From the NCBI GenBank assembly GCA_029721515.1, contig CM056562.1, positions 3,899,593 to 3,963,592 of the forward strand: a DNA stretch of 64,000 bases. Direction: 5' to 3'. The position numbers and the translations under genes are program-made. The stretch's first letter is position 1; the number at the start of each line of letters is the position of its first letter. Source of the stretch: Synanceia verrucosa. Taxonomy: Eukaryota > Chordata > Actinopteri > Perciformes > Synanceiidae. Below the pieces are notes generated by a model. The model had not been told where the DNA came from. It saw only the letters and a list, made by a program, of their open reading frames with translations, and did no database searches. Shown one piece after another: positions 13,145 to 60,192 of this stretch.

Positions 13145-13605
13145 TGCTCTCTATGTGCAATGACTCACATCATATTTTCTAAATAGCAGAACAGTCACAA
13201 GGGACATTTTTCTACTTATAGAAAATATAATATAATAATAATAATCTAGTGATAGAATATATACAGTGTAAATGTTCCATCACTTGATTATAATTAGTTT
13301 TATTAGTCATGGGTTAATATAAATCAGAGTTTTACTATGAACTATCAACTTATGATTATTCAGTTATAGATGAATCTGCTGATTACTTTCTATATTAATT
13401 GATTAATTATTTGGTTTATTTTAAAATAGTGAGAAATGCCCAAAGTGACACCTCCACAGTGTTTTTTAGCCCACCAACAGCCCACACCTCAGCATCATTA
13501 TTACTAATATATGAACAATAATAAAAGGAAAAGTAGCAAATCTGGAAAATAGTTTCCAATTAATTTCTTTGTCAGTGAAGTTTGGTCTAATGGTTTCAGC
13601 TGTAC

Positions 13606-13705
13606 CTGTCTCTGGTTCATGAAGTCACCGCCCACCTGCTCCTGCTGCTCCACCCAGCAGGGCCGCTCCGTGCGCCAAACTCCGCGCACCCTAGAGAGAC
13701 CACAG
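13606..13705 (-). other. ldb3: candidate non-coding first exon of ldb3
   Basis: On the minus strand a GC-rich stretch ends in AGAGACAG followed by GTACAG, a good donor, at 13606/13605. A TTTAAAAGG TATA-like box lies at about 13727-13735, placing a possible start site near 13.70 kb. A CACCTG E-box lies inside. The position upstream of the ldb3 coding exon on the same strand suggests a 5'-UTR exon, with an intron of about 6.5 kb. The 5' boundary is approximate, and the exon could belong to an unrelated transcript. Confidence 0.35.
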
Positions 13706-14050
13706 ACCTGCTGGACTCATCTCAGCCTTTTAAACTGAGAACAGCGGCGGCCTCAGTGGGTGGACGTGGCAGGTGTGACCCGGGGTGAGGGTGCAGTGAG
13801 CCGGGGGGCGGTGCGACCTGTTGCCGCCGCTGCAGGAGGGTTAGAGAGCAGGAAGCACCAGGAGGAGCACCAGGAGGAGCACCAGAAGGAGGAGCAGCCT
13901 ACCTGCCGCCTCTACTGTCTCCCTGCGGCTCCGGGAAGCGTCGCACACCGACCGGGACAGCCTGCTGTCATCCCGGGATCAGGCTCCAGTGCCCGGCACG
14001 GCGGTCAGAGGGCAGGGAGACCGAGGAGGAGGAGGAGGAGGTGTTAACGG
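13620..14050. promoter_or_regulatory. GC/CpG-rich block, probable promoter region
   Basis: This segment is strikingly GC-rich beside AT-rich flanks, with many CpG (GCGGCGG, CCGGGGGGCGG, GCCGCCGCTG, CCCGGCACGGCGG). It includes an internal GGAGGAGCACCAG tandem repeat near 13857-13885. It is the most CpG-island-like sequence in the window and lies upstream of ldb3 on the minus strand. Short open frames across it look like by-products of base composition. Confidence 0.5.
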
Positions 14051-14210
14051 TGGATTTTCATTAGTGGGGTTTTTATTTAAAGAGGCAGGAGTCAAAAAAC
14101 TGCGAGTGAAAGAGAGAGCCAGGTTAAAATATGTGAGAAATATTTATACTCTGTGGAAATACAATGACTGCTCAATAAAAGTTTAATTAGGATAAATACA
14201 TCTCTTTATC

Positions 14211-14574
14211 GGATGGCACAGTGGTGTAGTGGTTAGCGCTGTCACCTCACAGCAAGAAGGTACCGGGTTCGGTTCCCGGCCCGGGGCCTTTCTGTGTGGA
14301 GTTTGCATGTTCTCCTCATGTCTGTGTGGGTTCTCTCTGGTACTCCGGCTTCCTCCCACCATCCAAAAACATGCATGGGGATTAGGTTAATTGTCTAATT
14401 TAAGTTGTTCCTAGGTATGAATGTGAGTGTGAGTGGTTGTCTGTCTCTATGTGTCCTGTGATGAACTGGACACTTGTCCAGGGTGTACCCTGTCTTTCAC
14501 CCTAAGACAGCTGAGATAGGCTCCAGCCCCCCCAAAGACCCTATGTGAGGATAAGAGGTAGAAAATGGATGGAC
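14211..14574 (+). mobile_element. tRNA-derived SINE, plus orientation, most complete copy
   Basis: The head, GGATGGCACAGTGGTGTAGTGGTTAGCG..., resembles a tRNA with an A-box-like segment and a B box GGTTCGGTTCC at about 14267. The conserved fish body follows (GTGGAGTTTGCATGTTCTCC, TCCGGCTTCCTCCCACCATC). The tail is GAGGTAGAAAATGGATGG. Flanks share an imperfect ACATSTCTTT duplication. The other copies in the window lack the B box. Confidence 0.85.
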
Positions 14575-15377
14575 ATGTCTTTTTTGAAAATCAAAAATGA
14601 AATGATCTCAGTTTCTGATGAAAGGAATATGAAAATTTAGAGTAAACAATTTACATAAACTAACCCTGAACCCTAACATGTACAGAGGGGGGACCCAGAG
14701 AGAACCAAGAGATGTGTTTGTGAAATGAATTTTAAATTTAAAATTATTGAAATTTTTCAAATCAAATTGCATTTGTGATATAAAGCTGTATCTGTATGGA
14801 GTTTTCATTACCACAGTGATAAAGCACCCAGTCAATATGGTATGGCGGTTTACCGTGGTACCCCATGATGGCAGCAACCCTGCTACCCCCACTATCCCCA
14901 CAATCACTGACTGCAGCCCCACCGATCGCTCCTTGTCCTCTGGCATAAAATGTGCAACACGGTGTTCGGCTTTGTAACCAGATTTGAGGCTATAGTTGAA
15001 TAAAATCAAGTCAAGAGAGCGGCGTAAACAACAGTACTACATAAGAGGAGTGTGTCTGCTGTAAGTACTTACAACTGAAACTGAACTCTGACTGTTTATG
15101 CAATGTTTCTGTCTTTTATGATTGTGTATTATGTGTTTATATATTCTATTTAATCATGAGAAGTACTGAAACCTTGAAATAATTAATAATAATATGAAAA
15201 CAAAGCAACCCCCGTCCCTTAGGGTTAATGGTCTGGCCAGCTGCCGAGCTGCAGTGTGAAGTGTTTTGTTTCTCTGTCTAGTTTTAAAAACAGGATGTTA
15301 TTAAATATTACTGTTTATATTCCATCTCAAACACAATATACACTCCTGTAACTTTCAACAGCAAATATATGGAGATA

Positions 15378-15716
15378 TCCATCCATTTTCTACCTCTTAT
15401 CCTCTCATAGGGTCATGGGGAGGCTGGAGCCTATCCCAGCTGTCTTAAGGCAGGTACACCCTGGACAAGTCTCCAGTTCATCACAGGACACATAGAGACA
15501 GACAACCACTCACACTCACATTCACACCTACGGTCAATTTAAATTAGCCAGTTAACCTAATCCCCATGCATGTTTTTGGATGGTGGGAGGAAGCCGGAGT
15601 ACCAGAGAGAACCCACACAGACATGAGGAGAACATGCAAACTCCACACAGAAAGGCCCCGGTACCTTCTTGCTGTGAGGCAACAGTACTAACCACTACAC
15701 CACTGTGCCGCTCTAT
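15378..15716 (-). mobile_element. tRNA-derived SINE, reverse copy, B box deleted
   Basis: Same family as 14211-14574, reverse orientation, from a CCATCCATTTTCTACC tail to the GTGCCGC head. The flanks share GGAGATA (15371-15377 and 15719-15725), consistent with a target-site duplication. The segment holding the B box is missing: AGGCCCCG runs straight into GTACCTTC. Confidence 0.85.
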
Positions 15717-16035
15717 GTGGAGATAAATATTTTTTATTATTTTAATATAGAGAATGTGAAGGTACGTCATACCGCTATGCATTGTGGGATCGTGGGCACT
15801 ATCTTTGGAAGATCGCATACGTAATGAAGAAACTTTGAAACAGCCATGGTCGAGCACATTGCTTTTTCTTTTTATTATGGTTTGTATTTCCCGCTTTTGT
15901 TTACGTTCCCGTTCCTCCAGAGACGGCGCTGATGCCACAACGTCACGTTCACATTCTCTATTGCAGTGATGATGGTAATGAGCTCAACACCGCATATAGC
16001 GGTGATACGGTTGTCGTGCCAGCCCTATTGTGATA

Positions 16036-16510
16036 TCATTACCTCCGCCAAGGAGGTCATGTTTTCACCAGGGTTTGTTTATTTGTTTGTTGGTTTGTAA
16101 AATAACTCAAAAAGTTATGGACAGATTTTGATGAAATTCTCAGGATTGGTCTGAAGTGGCCTAACTTAAAACTGACTAATTTTTGGTGGTGATCAGGTCT
16201 CTTGCAAGGTCATCAAGGTCAAATGAAAGGTCACGCCATAGTAATGTATGGGAGATGCATAATTCTGAACACTCCAGGGTGTACAATTTTCAGCCAATCA
16301 TCACCTAATTTGGTAAATAAACTAATATAGGAATCCAGAAGTCACTGATTCAGTTTGGTCAAGATCAGTAAAAGGTCAAGGTCACCAAGGTCAAATATGT
16401 GTTTTTAACCATAATGTCATGTAGGAAGGATCTAGAGCAATGCAACTGGTCTCAAAATGTCTGGAAAAGAATTCTCAAATTTGCAAAGTTTTCGTGGTAT
16501 TTTGGTCTTT
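16036..16510. mobile_element. MITE/foldback family, single-arm copy
   Basis: Begins TTACCTCCGCCAAGGAGGTC and continues through GGACAGATTTTGATGAAATT and GTGGCCTAACTTAAAACT. The first 150 bp or so match both arms of the palindromic copy at 33354-33676. Downstream are several AAGGTCA-type segments. No open frame and no clear far terminus were seen, so the class is unknown. Confidence 0.6.
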
Positions 16511-17052
16511 TTTGAAATTCAAATTCAAATGTAACAAAATATGAAATTATTAATATCATAATTATTATTGTTATTATGTTCTGCATGGTCAGAGAACAAA
16601 GAGAGAACCACATGCAGACTCCTCACAGAAGAACCCAGGTCAGAGCCTTCCAGCTGTGCAGAACCAGAGCTAACCACTGCACTAACACGTGAGCACACAA
16701 TAAACAATTGAATACTGATTTTTTTTTGTTATTATTATTATTATCTTTATTGTTATTATTATTATGGTCTGCATTTCTTCAGTAGCGGCCATCCAACATT
16801 TCGGTCTCCCTCTCTAGTTTTCATTCATTCACACATGTGGACTGACTAGAAACACTGTGGCATGTAATCCAGTGTTAAGGTTTGTGATTCAGCATCATTA
16901 GTGTTCACTCTCATCCAGCTAAGTCACTGTACTAAAACAGCAGCTTGTCATATTTGTATTCACAGTAGCTGACATGTAGGCTGCTATATGTTATTTCTGT
17001 CTCAATCAAGGCACAAAGAGAGGCGTTCCACAATTAATACAGTGAATAGATA

Positions 17053-17058
17053 TTTATT
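17053..17058 (-). terminator. opn4: candidate opn4 polyadenylation signal
   Basis: AATAAA on the minus strand, 120 nt downstream of the stop codon in the candidate terminal exon. Confidence 0.35.
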
Positions 17059-17177
17059 TAAAAAAATAAATAAAAGTGACACTGAAGTAAACAGGAAACA
17101 AATATACAATAAAACATATTCCCATATATCAACATAAGTCTTTGACAAGAAGAACAGGAGCTTAGGCTGCACCAGAA

Positions 17178-51841
<34,664 letters not shown>

Positions 51842-51867
51842 CCTGCTTAGTGAGCTCTGCCTGTGGA

Positions 51868-52650
51868 GGAGGAGAGAGAGAGGGAGAGAGATACAGAGAG
51901 AGAGAGAGAGGGAGAGAGATACAGACAGAGAGAGAGAGAGGGAGATACAGAGAGAGAGAGAGAGAGAGGGAGATACAGAGAGAGAGAGAGAGGTACAGTA
52001 GAGAGAGAAAGAGAGAGAGAGGGAGAGAGATACAGAGAGAGAGAGAGAGGGAGATACAGAGAGAGAGAGAGAGAGAGGGAGATACACAGAGAGAGAGAGG
52101 TACAGTAGAGAGAGAAAGAGAGAGAGAGGGAGAGAGATACAGAGAGAGAGAGAGAGAGGGAGAGAGATACAGACAGAGAGAGAGAGAGGGAGATACAGAG
52201 AGAGAGAGAGAGAGGGAGATACACAGAGAGAGAGAGGTACAGTAGAGAGAGAAAGAGAGAGAGAGAGGGAGAGAGATACAGACAGAGAGAGAGAGAGGGA
52301 GATACAGAGAGAGAGGGAGATACACAGAGAGAGAGAGGTACAGTAGAGAGAGAAAGAGAGAGAGAGAGAGGGGTACAGTAGAGAGAGAAAGAGAGAGAGG
52401 GAGAGAGATACAGAGAGAGAGAGGGAGAGAGATACAGAGAGAGGTACAGTGGAGAGAGAAAGAGAGAGAGGGAGAGATACAGAGAGAGAGAAAGAGAGAG
52501 AGACAGATACAGAGAGAGAGAAAGAGAGAGAGACAGATACAGAGAGAGAGAAAGAGAGAGAGAGAGAGGTACAGTAGAGAGAGAAAGAGAGAAAGAGAGA
52601 GAGCGAGGTACAGTAGAGAGAGAAAGAGAGAGAGAGGTGGGGGAGGTAGA
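51868..52650. repeat. GA/CT-rich tract (about 780 bp)
   Basis: Nearly pure purine on the plus strand: (GA)n with GGGAGAGAGATACAGA and GGTACAGTAGAGAGAGAAAG units in higher-order repetition. On the transcribed strand of opn4 it is a continuous polypyrimidine run ending at the putative acceptor before exon 1. Long open frames on both strands are by-products. Confidence 0.95.
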
Positions 52651-53268
52651 GAGAGAGATTTATTATTATTCCTTATTTTCCAGCTTCCTATCCCTGAACC
52701 TGGTCGATGATCCTGATCCTGATTCCTGTTGTCAACCTTTAAGGCTGTCCCTGACCATCGCCTCAGTAAATTCACTGTCAGGTGTTGAGGAGTATTGCTA
52801 CTTCATATGTTCAAAAAGCAGTATATATGTGTCTCCACAGTGAGCTGTGTGAAGGCTGATAAATGCCATCAAATGGTGATTTAAGACAAATCAAATCTGT
52901 GGCTTTGCTGCTGATTTGGATCCTTCCTCCATCAGGTAAACTTGGTGGTGTTGTTTTGATGCTCGTTCCCTGCTCATGACCGTTTCATGGGTGATGGCGT
53001 CACACCACTAAAATCTTTTTTCACTGTCACTCTGACTCGACTGGATTCGCTTCCACCAAACAACATAAAAAGGATTTGCCTCGTGTCAACAGTCTCTGTG
53101 AAACGCCTTTGTTTCATATCAGAAGTTTTGAAAAGATGAGGTGTTGTCATGAAGCAGCCTGTGTGGGTGGAGGAAATAAAGCCTGAAGCAGCTGATCATC
53201 TCCAATTGTTCATTGAAAAATGGTGATAAAAACAGAAAGCAGTTAATAAGGCTTCTGTGACTGATGTC
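52651..53268. other. opn4 5' flank, nothing supportable
   Basis: Ordinary spacer upstream of the GA/CT tract. No TATA box, CpG cluster or donor site stands out that would fix an upstream opn4 exon. Confidence 0.4.
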
Positions 53269-53753
53269 ATTAACTCTTTGTGTGCCAAGGACGTATATTT
53301 ACATTCTTCAAAATAGAACGCTTGAGTGCCAAAATTGTATATATACGTTTTTCCTTTTTTTCGGCAGCGGGTTGCAGTCTCTGATCACGGTCTCCCGCAG
53401 CCTGTGAGTAATTTTGGGGCTTCTGGGAGATGTAGTCAGGACATAAAGAGACAGTATACACCACAGAGATCAAAACAGGAAGTGGAGACGATCGAGATTA
53501 TAGAACAAAACAAACAGAATCTGGACACAAAGTGGTGATTTTGGTGAAAGTGTCCTCTACTCTACCTCTGATAAAACAAGAATGGAACAAACATTTTTTT
53601 CATGATTAAATAGAGAGTCTCTTCTTTCATTTGAGCTATTCAGTGTTTTCAGAGACATAGTACAAAATATTCCGTGGATCTAGAAATATGACTCAAAATG
53701 GCCAAAAACGCTGACACTTTCAGTTTTCAGGGGGCTGGTACTCAATGAGTTAA
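53269..53753. mobile_element. piggyBac-like MITE, fullest copy
   Basis: Left end TTAACTCTTTGTGTGCCAAG and right end ...CTGGTACTCAATGAGTTAA form imperfect inverted repeats bounded by TTAA. The middle shares GTGAGTAATTTTGGGGCTTC and GGGAGATGTAGTC with the fragment at 27.5 kb. TTAA boundaries suit piggyBac, but the terminal motif was not matched to a known family. Confidence 0.5.
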
Positions 53754-53759
53754 AAAAAA

Positions 53760-54699
53760 AATAGAGAGGACAAAAACATTATTCCATTTCTGCCAATAGA
53801 GCCCCTTAAATACATATTGTTCATCTAAATGTTTTATATACTACTGAGGCGTTTAATGAATGTTAATAATTAATAATATGAATCTGTAGAATAGAGATAA
53901 ATGCAGTGAAGGAAGCACATTATTTAGATTTCATTTCATTTCAGCAGCCTAAATGGAGTAAAATGTAAAATGAGGAGAATATAAAGTAGCAGAACTTTTT
54001 TCTCTGATAAAAACTGAAAACATCTCCAAGTTGTTCCTTCTCTGCGCTTCCTGTTTTCAGACTGAAGGAAGTCATTCAGGACGTTTGTCCTCATTTTGGA
54101 CACTAAATGAACTGAGGTGCAGCTGAGCTCTGGAGGGGAAAGTTTTAAACTGAGACAGATTCCTGCTGGAGGACGAAGCCTTCTTTTCTGCTCTTATACT
54201 GTCATCTTTTCCACTGAAAGATAAGATAAATATAATTTCAAAAGGAGAAAAAGTTCCCTTTTTAAAATTGCCGGACTGTTTTTTTTTCCTGAAGGAGGTT
54301 GAAGAACTGAAATATTTGTGTCAATGTTTCCATCACTTACATAAAGAAGAACACTGATTGTTAGAGACAGTTTGTACCTGAATGAGGAGATGACAGGAAA
54401 ATCCAGGACCAGGATACGAACCACAATCAGGTCCAGTGAAGTTGTGCTGAGAAACTGGTGACCTCCTGGTGGCTGATGGGTAATTCAGCTTGTGACTTGT
54501 GCTGTTCAGCATCCAGCCAGTTTAACTGCTGCTCAGGTACTTTGACTCTGTCACAACTCTGAGTTCACGTTGGAAAAGAAAGCAAAAGATCAGCTGCTGC
54601 AGCCTGAGCTCCGTCCTGATGGCTGCACTGATGTGAGGCAGGTGAGAGGATGAAGGAAGTGATTCACACACAGGTAGACATGTTTATAAGGGAGAGAGG

Positions 54700-54735
<36 letters not shown>

Positions 54736-54879
54736 TGATGTGTGTGAGGTATGTGGGTCTTTAGGTCAGCGCTCCGATGAAAAGTCATTATGATGATTAT
54801 CTGCTGACCTGCTGTTTTGACTTAATACAAATGATGAGACAAGAACAAGCGCTCTCACTGATGAGCACATGATTACATT

Positions 54880-54924
<45 letters not shown>

Positions 54925-57180
54925 CTCTGATCACTTTAATGGACGACATCGAACAGAAATGACTTCAATGGATCTCATAATAGCTGCTGTCTTTACTTTC
55001 GTGCAGTTTTGAGGTACTTGTACTTTTATACTATTTCAGAGTATTTTTATACCATGTTATACTCTATGTCAGAGGAAAATGTAGCTTTTACTTCACCACA
55101 TCTATTTGACAGCTTTACATTTCAAATAGAGGTTATTAAAAACAAATTATACAAAATGTAATCAACAACTAGATCATTATAAATTAAGATAAAATGTTAT
55201 TGATCCCAAAAATATTGGAGGAAATCAACATGATTCCGTCCTCAAACATGAGTTTGATCACAGCATGTCTCGCACATTAAAGTGATGTTCTGGCTCATTC
55301 TGAATTAAGCATCAGTTTAATCACCAGTTAAACTGATGGGGAGGAATGTAGGACACTGACTGATTGACAAGTAGGAGGACACAGAAGAGAGGACACACTG
55401 TTGGAGGTCATGTCGCTCACTTTGAATAGAAAGCTGTTGTACTGATGTGAAAGTAATTACAGCTGAAGCCACATCAATGCGTTTGAATTATACTGACAAC
55501 AGCCTGTAAACTCAGTACACAACAGAGACACACAGAGACACTATAACTAACCCTGAACCACACACCTGCAGGTAGCACAATATGATCTTTATACACTGCT
55601 TAATATATTATGATTAGACCGTCACCCAGTGTCAGGTGTTCACCACCACTGCTCTAAATTAACAGTATTCTGACTTAAATTTGGTCTAAAAAGGTGAATT
55701 CAGTTTAAATTTCTCACTCCTGTTCAAAATGGTGAAGAGCAGTGAACTCAGTGAGGAGGAAAGAGTCAGTTAAAGTGAAGGAGATGATGCTGGAGGTGAT
55801 GCTGCTGCTCTGATATGTTTGTTCAGCTCTGTCCATATAATATTCATATGCACTGTTCAGAAGTGTGTAATCTGCTGCTGATGATTTCTTAATGGTCTTT
55901 CATGCTTTCGGGTTGTGTGGGTTATTTCGTGGTTCTGATCACACTGGGTTTGCACAGGAAACATACTCAGCAGCTTGACGGTGTGAGAGAAAAGCTCTCT
56001 TTAATGACAAGAACACAACCAAAAGTCACGAGGCAAACTGGAGACTGGCTCCAAAAACTGCTCTAAAGCTAAAGCTAGGAATTCCACATACAGAAATACA
56101 AAATCACAAAGAGACAGATAACTAAGACCTGAAGTACTGACTGGATTCTCTGGACAGTTCATAAGACACAAGCTGGCTGGTTGATTTGATGTGACGCAGA
56201 CGCTGTGGGAGAAAACACAAGGACAGGAAGTCCAGGTGTCTGAAACGAGAGGAGAGGAGGTTTCAGAGGTTCAACCAGACTGTCAAGAGAAAGCCCAGAA
56301 AGAGACAAAGATCCCTCTGAGCTCCAGCTGAACAGCAGAGATCACCAGTCAGTGCTGCTGTGTAGTCTGGTTTATTCTGGTGGGTACACTCCGATCCCCC
56401 CCCCCCATAATTATGTGTGCATGCATACAGTATGCAAGGATTTTGGACCTCATGAAAACTAATGTTACTGGTTCCCCCATTAGCCAACCCTCCATGTCTC
56501 CATGGGGTCCTAAGAAAAAAATGAATTTGGGGCCCTCCATTATGGTTAATAATGAATGAATAAATCCAGAGTTTTCTTCAGAAATATGAGCTAACATGGG
56601 GAGAAAAGTGAGCTAGCTTATAAACTATGTTAAACAAAGTTAGTAATAGCTAACAGGCTAATGTTCCAGAACTTTCCATCACATGAACCACTAACAGACC
56701 CACCTTACCTATGAAAGAACTGGTGACAAACTGTCGACTCTTCACTTCTTTCTCCTGTCTGAGTTTTGTTTCTTTTCTTTTTTTCATCCTGTCGTCTCCT
56801 CCTCCACTCTGTCTGTGAAAAGTTAGCTCTCTGCAGGCTGACTGATGGAGCAGCTGGACTGAACCATTCTACTAAATACAGAGAGGGGAAATGTTTCCAA
56901 AACAAATAAACTTAATGTTAACGATACATTGTAAATAAAATATATGTGACTGTAAAATTATTGCTTATTGTCATGTTATTTTAGTAGTAGTTATTCCAGT
57001 ATTATAATTGTATTAGGGGCCTCTCTGGGCTCCTGTCAATCATGGACCCCTAGAATCCATGCTGATATGTATCTTTGCACATTTGTAGTAGTTATACGGT
57101 AATTCAGGGCGTCTTCTAGTGGCTATACGGCGTCAGTGGTAAAATAAACTAGGAGCTTATATTTAAAGAGGAACAGGACT
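53760..57180. other. intergenic spacer between opn4 and prorsd1
   Basis: AT-rich sequence with (CA)n at 54702-54731, (GT)n at 54881-54920 and a LINE-like reversed tail near 55185-55222. A dispersed repeat copy lies at 55570-55800 (reverse partner of 2690-3130). No exon or RNA gene seen. Confidence 0.5.
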
Positions 57181-57189
57181 GATGACCTC

Positions 57190-58301
57190 CATCCATCCAT
57201 TCATCCATCCATCCATCATCCATCCATTCATCCATCCATCCATCCATCCATCATCCATCCATCATCCATCCATCCATTCATCCATCCATCCATCCATCCA
57301 TCATCCATCCATCCATCCATCCATCCATCCATCCATCCATCATCCATCCATCCATCCATCCATCATCCATCCATCCATCCATCATCCATCCATCCATCCA
57401 TCCATCCATCCATCCATCCATCATCCATCCATCCATCCATCCATCCATCCATCCATTCATCATCCATCCATCATCCATCCATCCATCCATCATCCATCCA
57501 TCCATCCATCCATCCATCATCCATCCATCCATCATCCATCCATTCATCATCCATCCATCCATCATCCATCCATCATCCATCCATCCATCCATCCATCCAT
57601 CATCCATCCATCGTCATCCATCCATCCATCCATCATCCATCCATCCATCATCCATCCATCATCCATCCATTCATCATCCATCCATCATCCATCCATCCAT
57701 CCATAATCCATCCATCATCCATCCATCCATCCATCCATCCATCCATCATCCATCCATCCATCCATCCGTTCATTCATCCGTCATCCGTCCGTCATCCATC
57801 CATCCATCATCCATCCATCCATTCATCCATCCATCCATCCATCATCCATCCATCATCATCCATCCATCCATCCATCATCCATCCATCCATCATCCATCCA
57901 TCATCCATCCATTCATCATCCATCCATCCATCATCCATCCATCATCCATCCATCCATCCATCATCCATCCATCCATAATCCATCCATCATCCATCCATCC
58001 ATCCATCCATCCATCCATAATCCATCCATCATCCATCCATCCATCCATCATCCATCCATTCATCCATCCATTCATGCATCCATCATCCATCCATCCATCC
58101 ATCCATCCATCCATCCATCCATCATCCATCCATCCATCCATTCATCATCCATCCATCATCCATCCATCCATCCATCCATCATCCATCCATCATCCATCCA
58201 TCCATCCATCCATCCATAATCCATCCATCATCCATCCATCCATTCATCCATCCATTCATCCATCCATCCATCCATCCATCCATCCATCCATCCATCCATC
58301 C
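57190..58301. repeat. 1.1-kb (CCAT)n/CATCATC array
   Basis: CATC units with periodic one-unit phase breaks (CATCATCC), TTCATCC variants and a few CCGTC units. It is joined directly to a SINE fragment at 58302, so it is the expanded reversed (ATGG)n tail of that SINE. Confidence 0.95.
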
Positions 58302-58375
58302 AGTCTATCCCAGCTGTCTTAGGGTGAAAGGCAGGGTACACCCTGGACAAGTCTCCAGTTCATCACAGGACACAT
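58302..58375 (-). mobile_element. truncated SINE fragment attached to the CCAT array
   Basis: AGTCTATCCCAGCTGTCTTA through GTCTCCAGTTCATCACAGGACACAT matches the tail half of the 15.4- and 31.8-kb SINEs. The head is missing. Confidence 0.85.
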
Positions 58376-59837
58376 TTTGTTGTTACTGTCCTTCTCTGTT
58401 TTGTATTGTTTGTATTTTGTTGTCATGGTATCTGAAATGAGGCAGGATAACGGTCCCATGGTAATTTATTGTGCCCAAATGTAGACTTCATAATAACAAT
58501 ATTTGAAAGGAAATCAACATTTAGAGCTTTACAGTTGTGGTTCATTGATGACTGAAGGTCATTTGGTTATCTAATTCATGTGCTTGTGTTCGTCTTTACA
58601 TTCTGAACTGTGACATCTGAACATGTAATAATCTTTCATAATGTTAATAATGATATTATTCATCACCTTAATATACGGATAATTCATCTATTCATCAACA
58701 CTAGTGAATATAAAAACACAAAGTTTGTTGTTATACATGAATAGCACTCTGGGCCTGGTCAACATTTGATTAAATTTAGGAAAGTGGTAAAAAAATAGTT
58801 TTAATCCAGAGTTCAGATAATCTTTGTTCAGACTCTTTTATCAGCTCTTGACCTAAATATAAATAATAAACTACTACTGTTTGTTTTCTCACACATCAGG
58901 TTTGGATGTTTTTACAAACTGAGTACATTTACCAAAGTATCGCAATTAAAGACACTAAACACAACCAACAGTGTAATATCATATGGAGCTCCTTTAAGTA
59001 CAATTTTCAATGTGATTGTCCATTTTCTGCTCCTTCACACAATGCAAATATATTCTATATTTTACTCGATTTTAAAGCTTTAATCACTTTTCAGATTCTG
59101 GTGATTAATACAGAACACAGTTAGCTAAAAAATAAAGATGCACTATTTTAGATTAAACCACCTGGCTAAGTAATAATGATCATTTACTAAAATGAATTTT
59201 GATTGATTTGATTGAAGTAAATCATTGTCATCCAGTTATTAAGTTATTCTGAAATGTTTCATCCTGCATCAGGAGTATTTTTACTTTGCTACTTTAAGTA
59301 TATTTTGATTATAATAGCTACTTTTGTACTTTCCAGAAGTGAGATTTTGAATTTTGAATATTTGTTCTTTTTATTTATTTATTTATTTTATTTTATTTTT
59401 TGTTCTTATTTTAAATTCTATCCACCATCCAGATTTCACATTTTGACATATGGCCTGTTGATGTTCTGACTAAAATAAATAATTTTAATTAATTGATTGA
59501 AAATGCAGCGATTGAACACATTGAACAGCAGCAACTTATGAAACAATTACAAATATGAATCATTTAGAGAAATTATTAGAAAATCTTCAATAATAATACT
59601 TCTTCCATTACTGTGTAAGTCTAATAAGCCTTTTTGCTTGGATTTAATTGATCATTAATTCTATATATTCATATAATTTATGCATTGATAGGAGGGCAGC
59701 AGACCTGGTGGTGCTGAATGTAAATATTTAAATTATTTATCTTAATAAAGGATAATTTCCACAGATCTGCTGTCTGTCTCTCAGGACTTCTGCTTGATTG
59801 GCTGCTGACGCAGGAAGCAGCAGGGTGGAGGGTTGAC

Positions 59838-59888
<51 letters not shown>

Positions 59889-60156
59889 TCTACTTTATGT
59901 CCACATTGGGGTCATACACTCCACTTAATACCAGTTGATTGGGGACGGTATGTGCAATTAGGGACAAAGTCCATGTCCCCAAACCTTGCAAGCCTTGATT
60001 TTGGGTCAGTGGTTAGGGTTAGGTTGAGTTTAGGTTTAGGGGATTAGTTGTAGTAGTTAGGCTTAGGCATAAGTTTTTAGGAAATCAAAGTTTGTCCTCA
60101 AAGGGAGGGTAAAAATGCTTAAATACCCCAAAGGTGACTTAAGTAAACGTGCACGC

Positions 60157-60192
<36 letters not shown>

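Larger units (their letters stand above)
7038..13605 (-). other. ldb3 upstream region or 5'-UTR intron
   Basis: No coding exon was recognised here. The sequence directly upstream of the ldb3 ATG carries possible acceptors (TTCAG, TTTTAG) on the minus strand, consistent with a spliced 5' UTR. A G-rich run lies at 7346-7424. A LINE-like (GATAA)n tail is seen at 11574-11604, followed by an A-rich dispersed element to about 12.5 kb. The rest is AT-rich spacer in which I see nothing supportable. Confidence 0.5.

Noticed and set aside
13760..14047. 95-codon open frame in the CpG-rich block
   Set aside because: Composition-driven; low complexity (EEHQEEHQKEE), no domain and no splice support.
14220..14285. 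Possible tRNA gene
   Set aside because: A- and B-box-like segments belong to the head of a SINE; no complete cloverleaf or anticodon arm could be drawn.
57182..57706. 174-codon His/Pro/Ser-rich open frame
   Set aside because: Translation of the CCAT tetranucleotide array.
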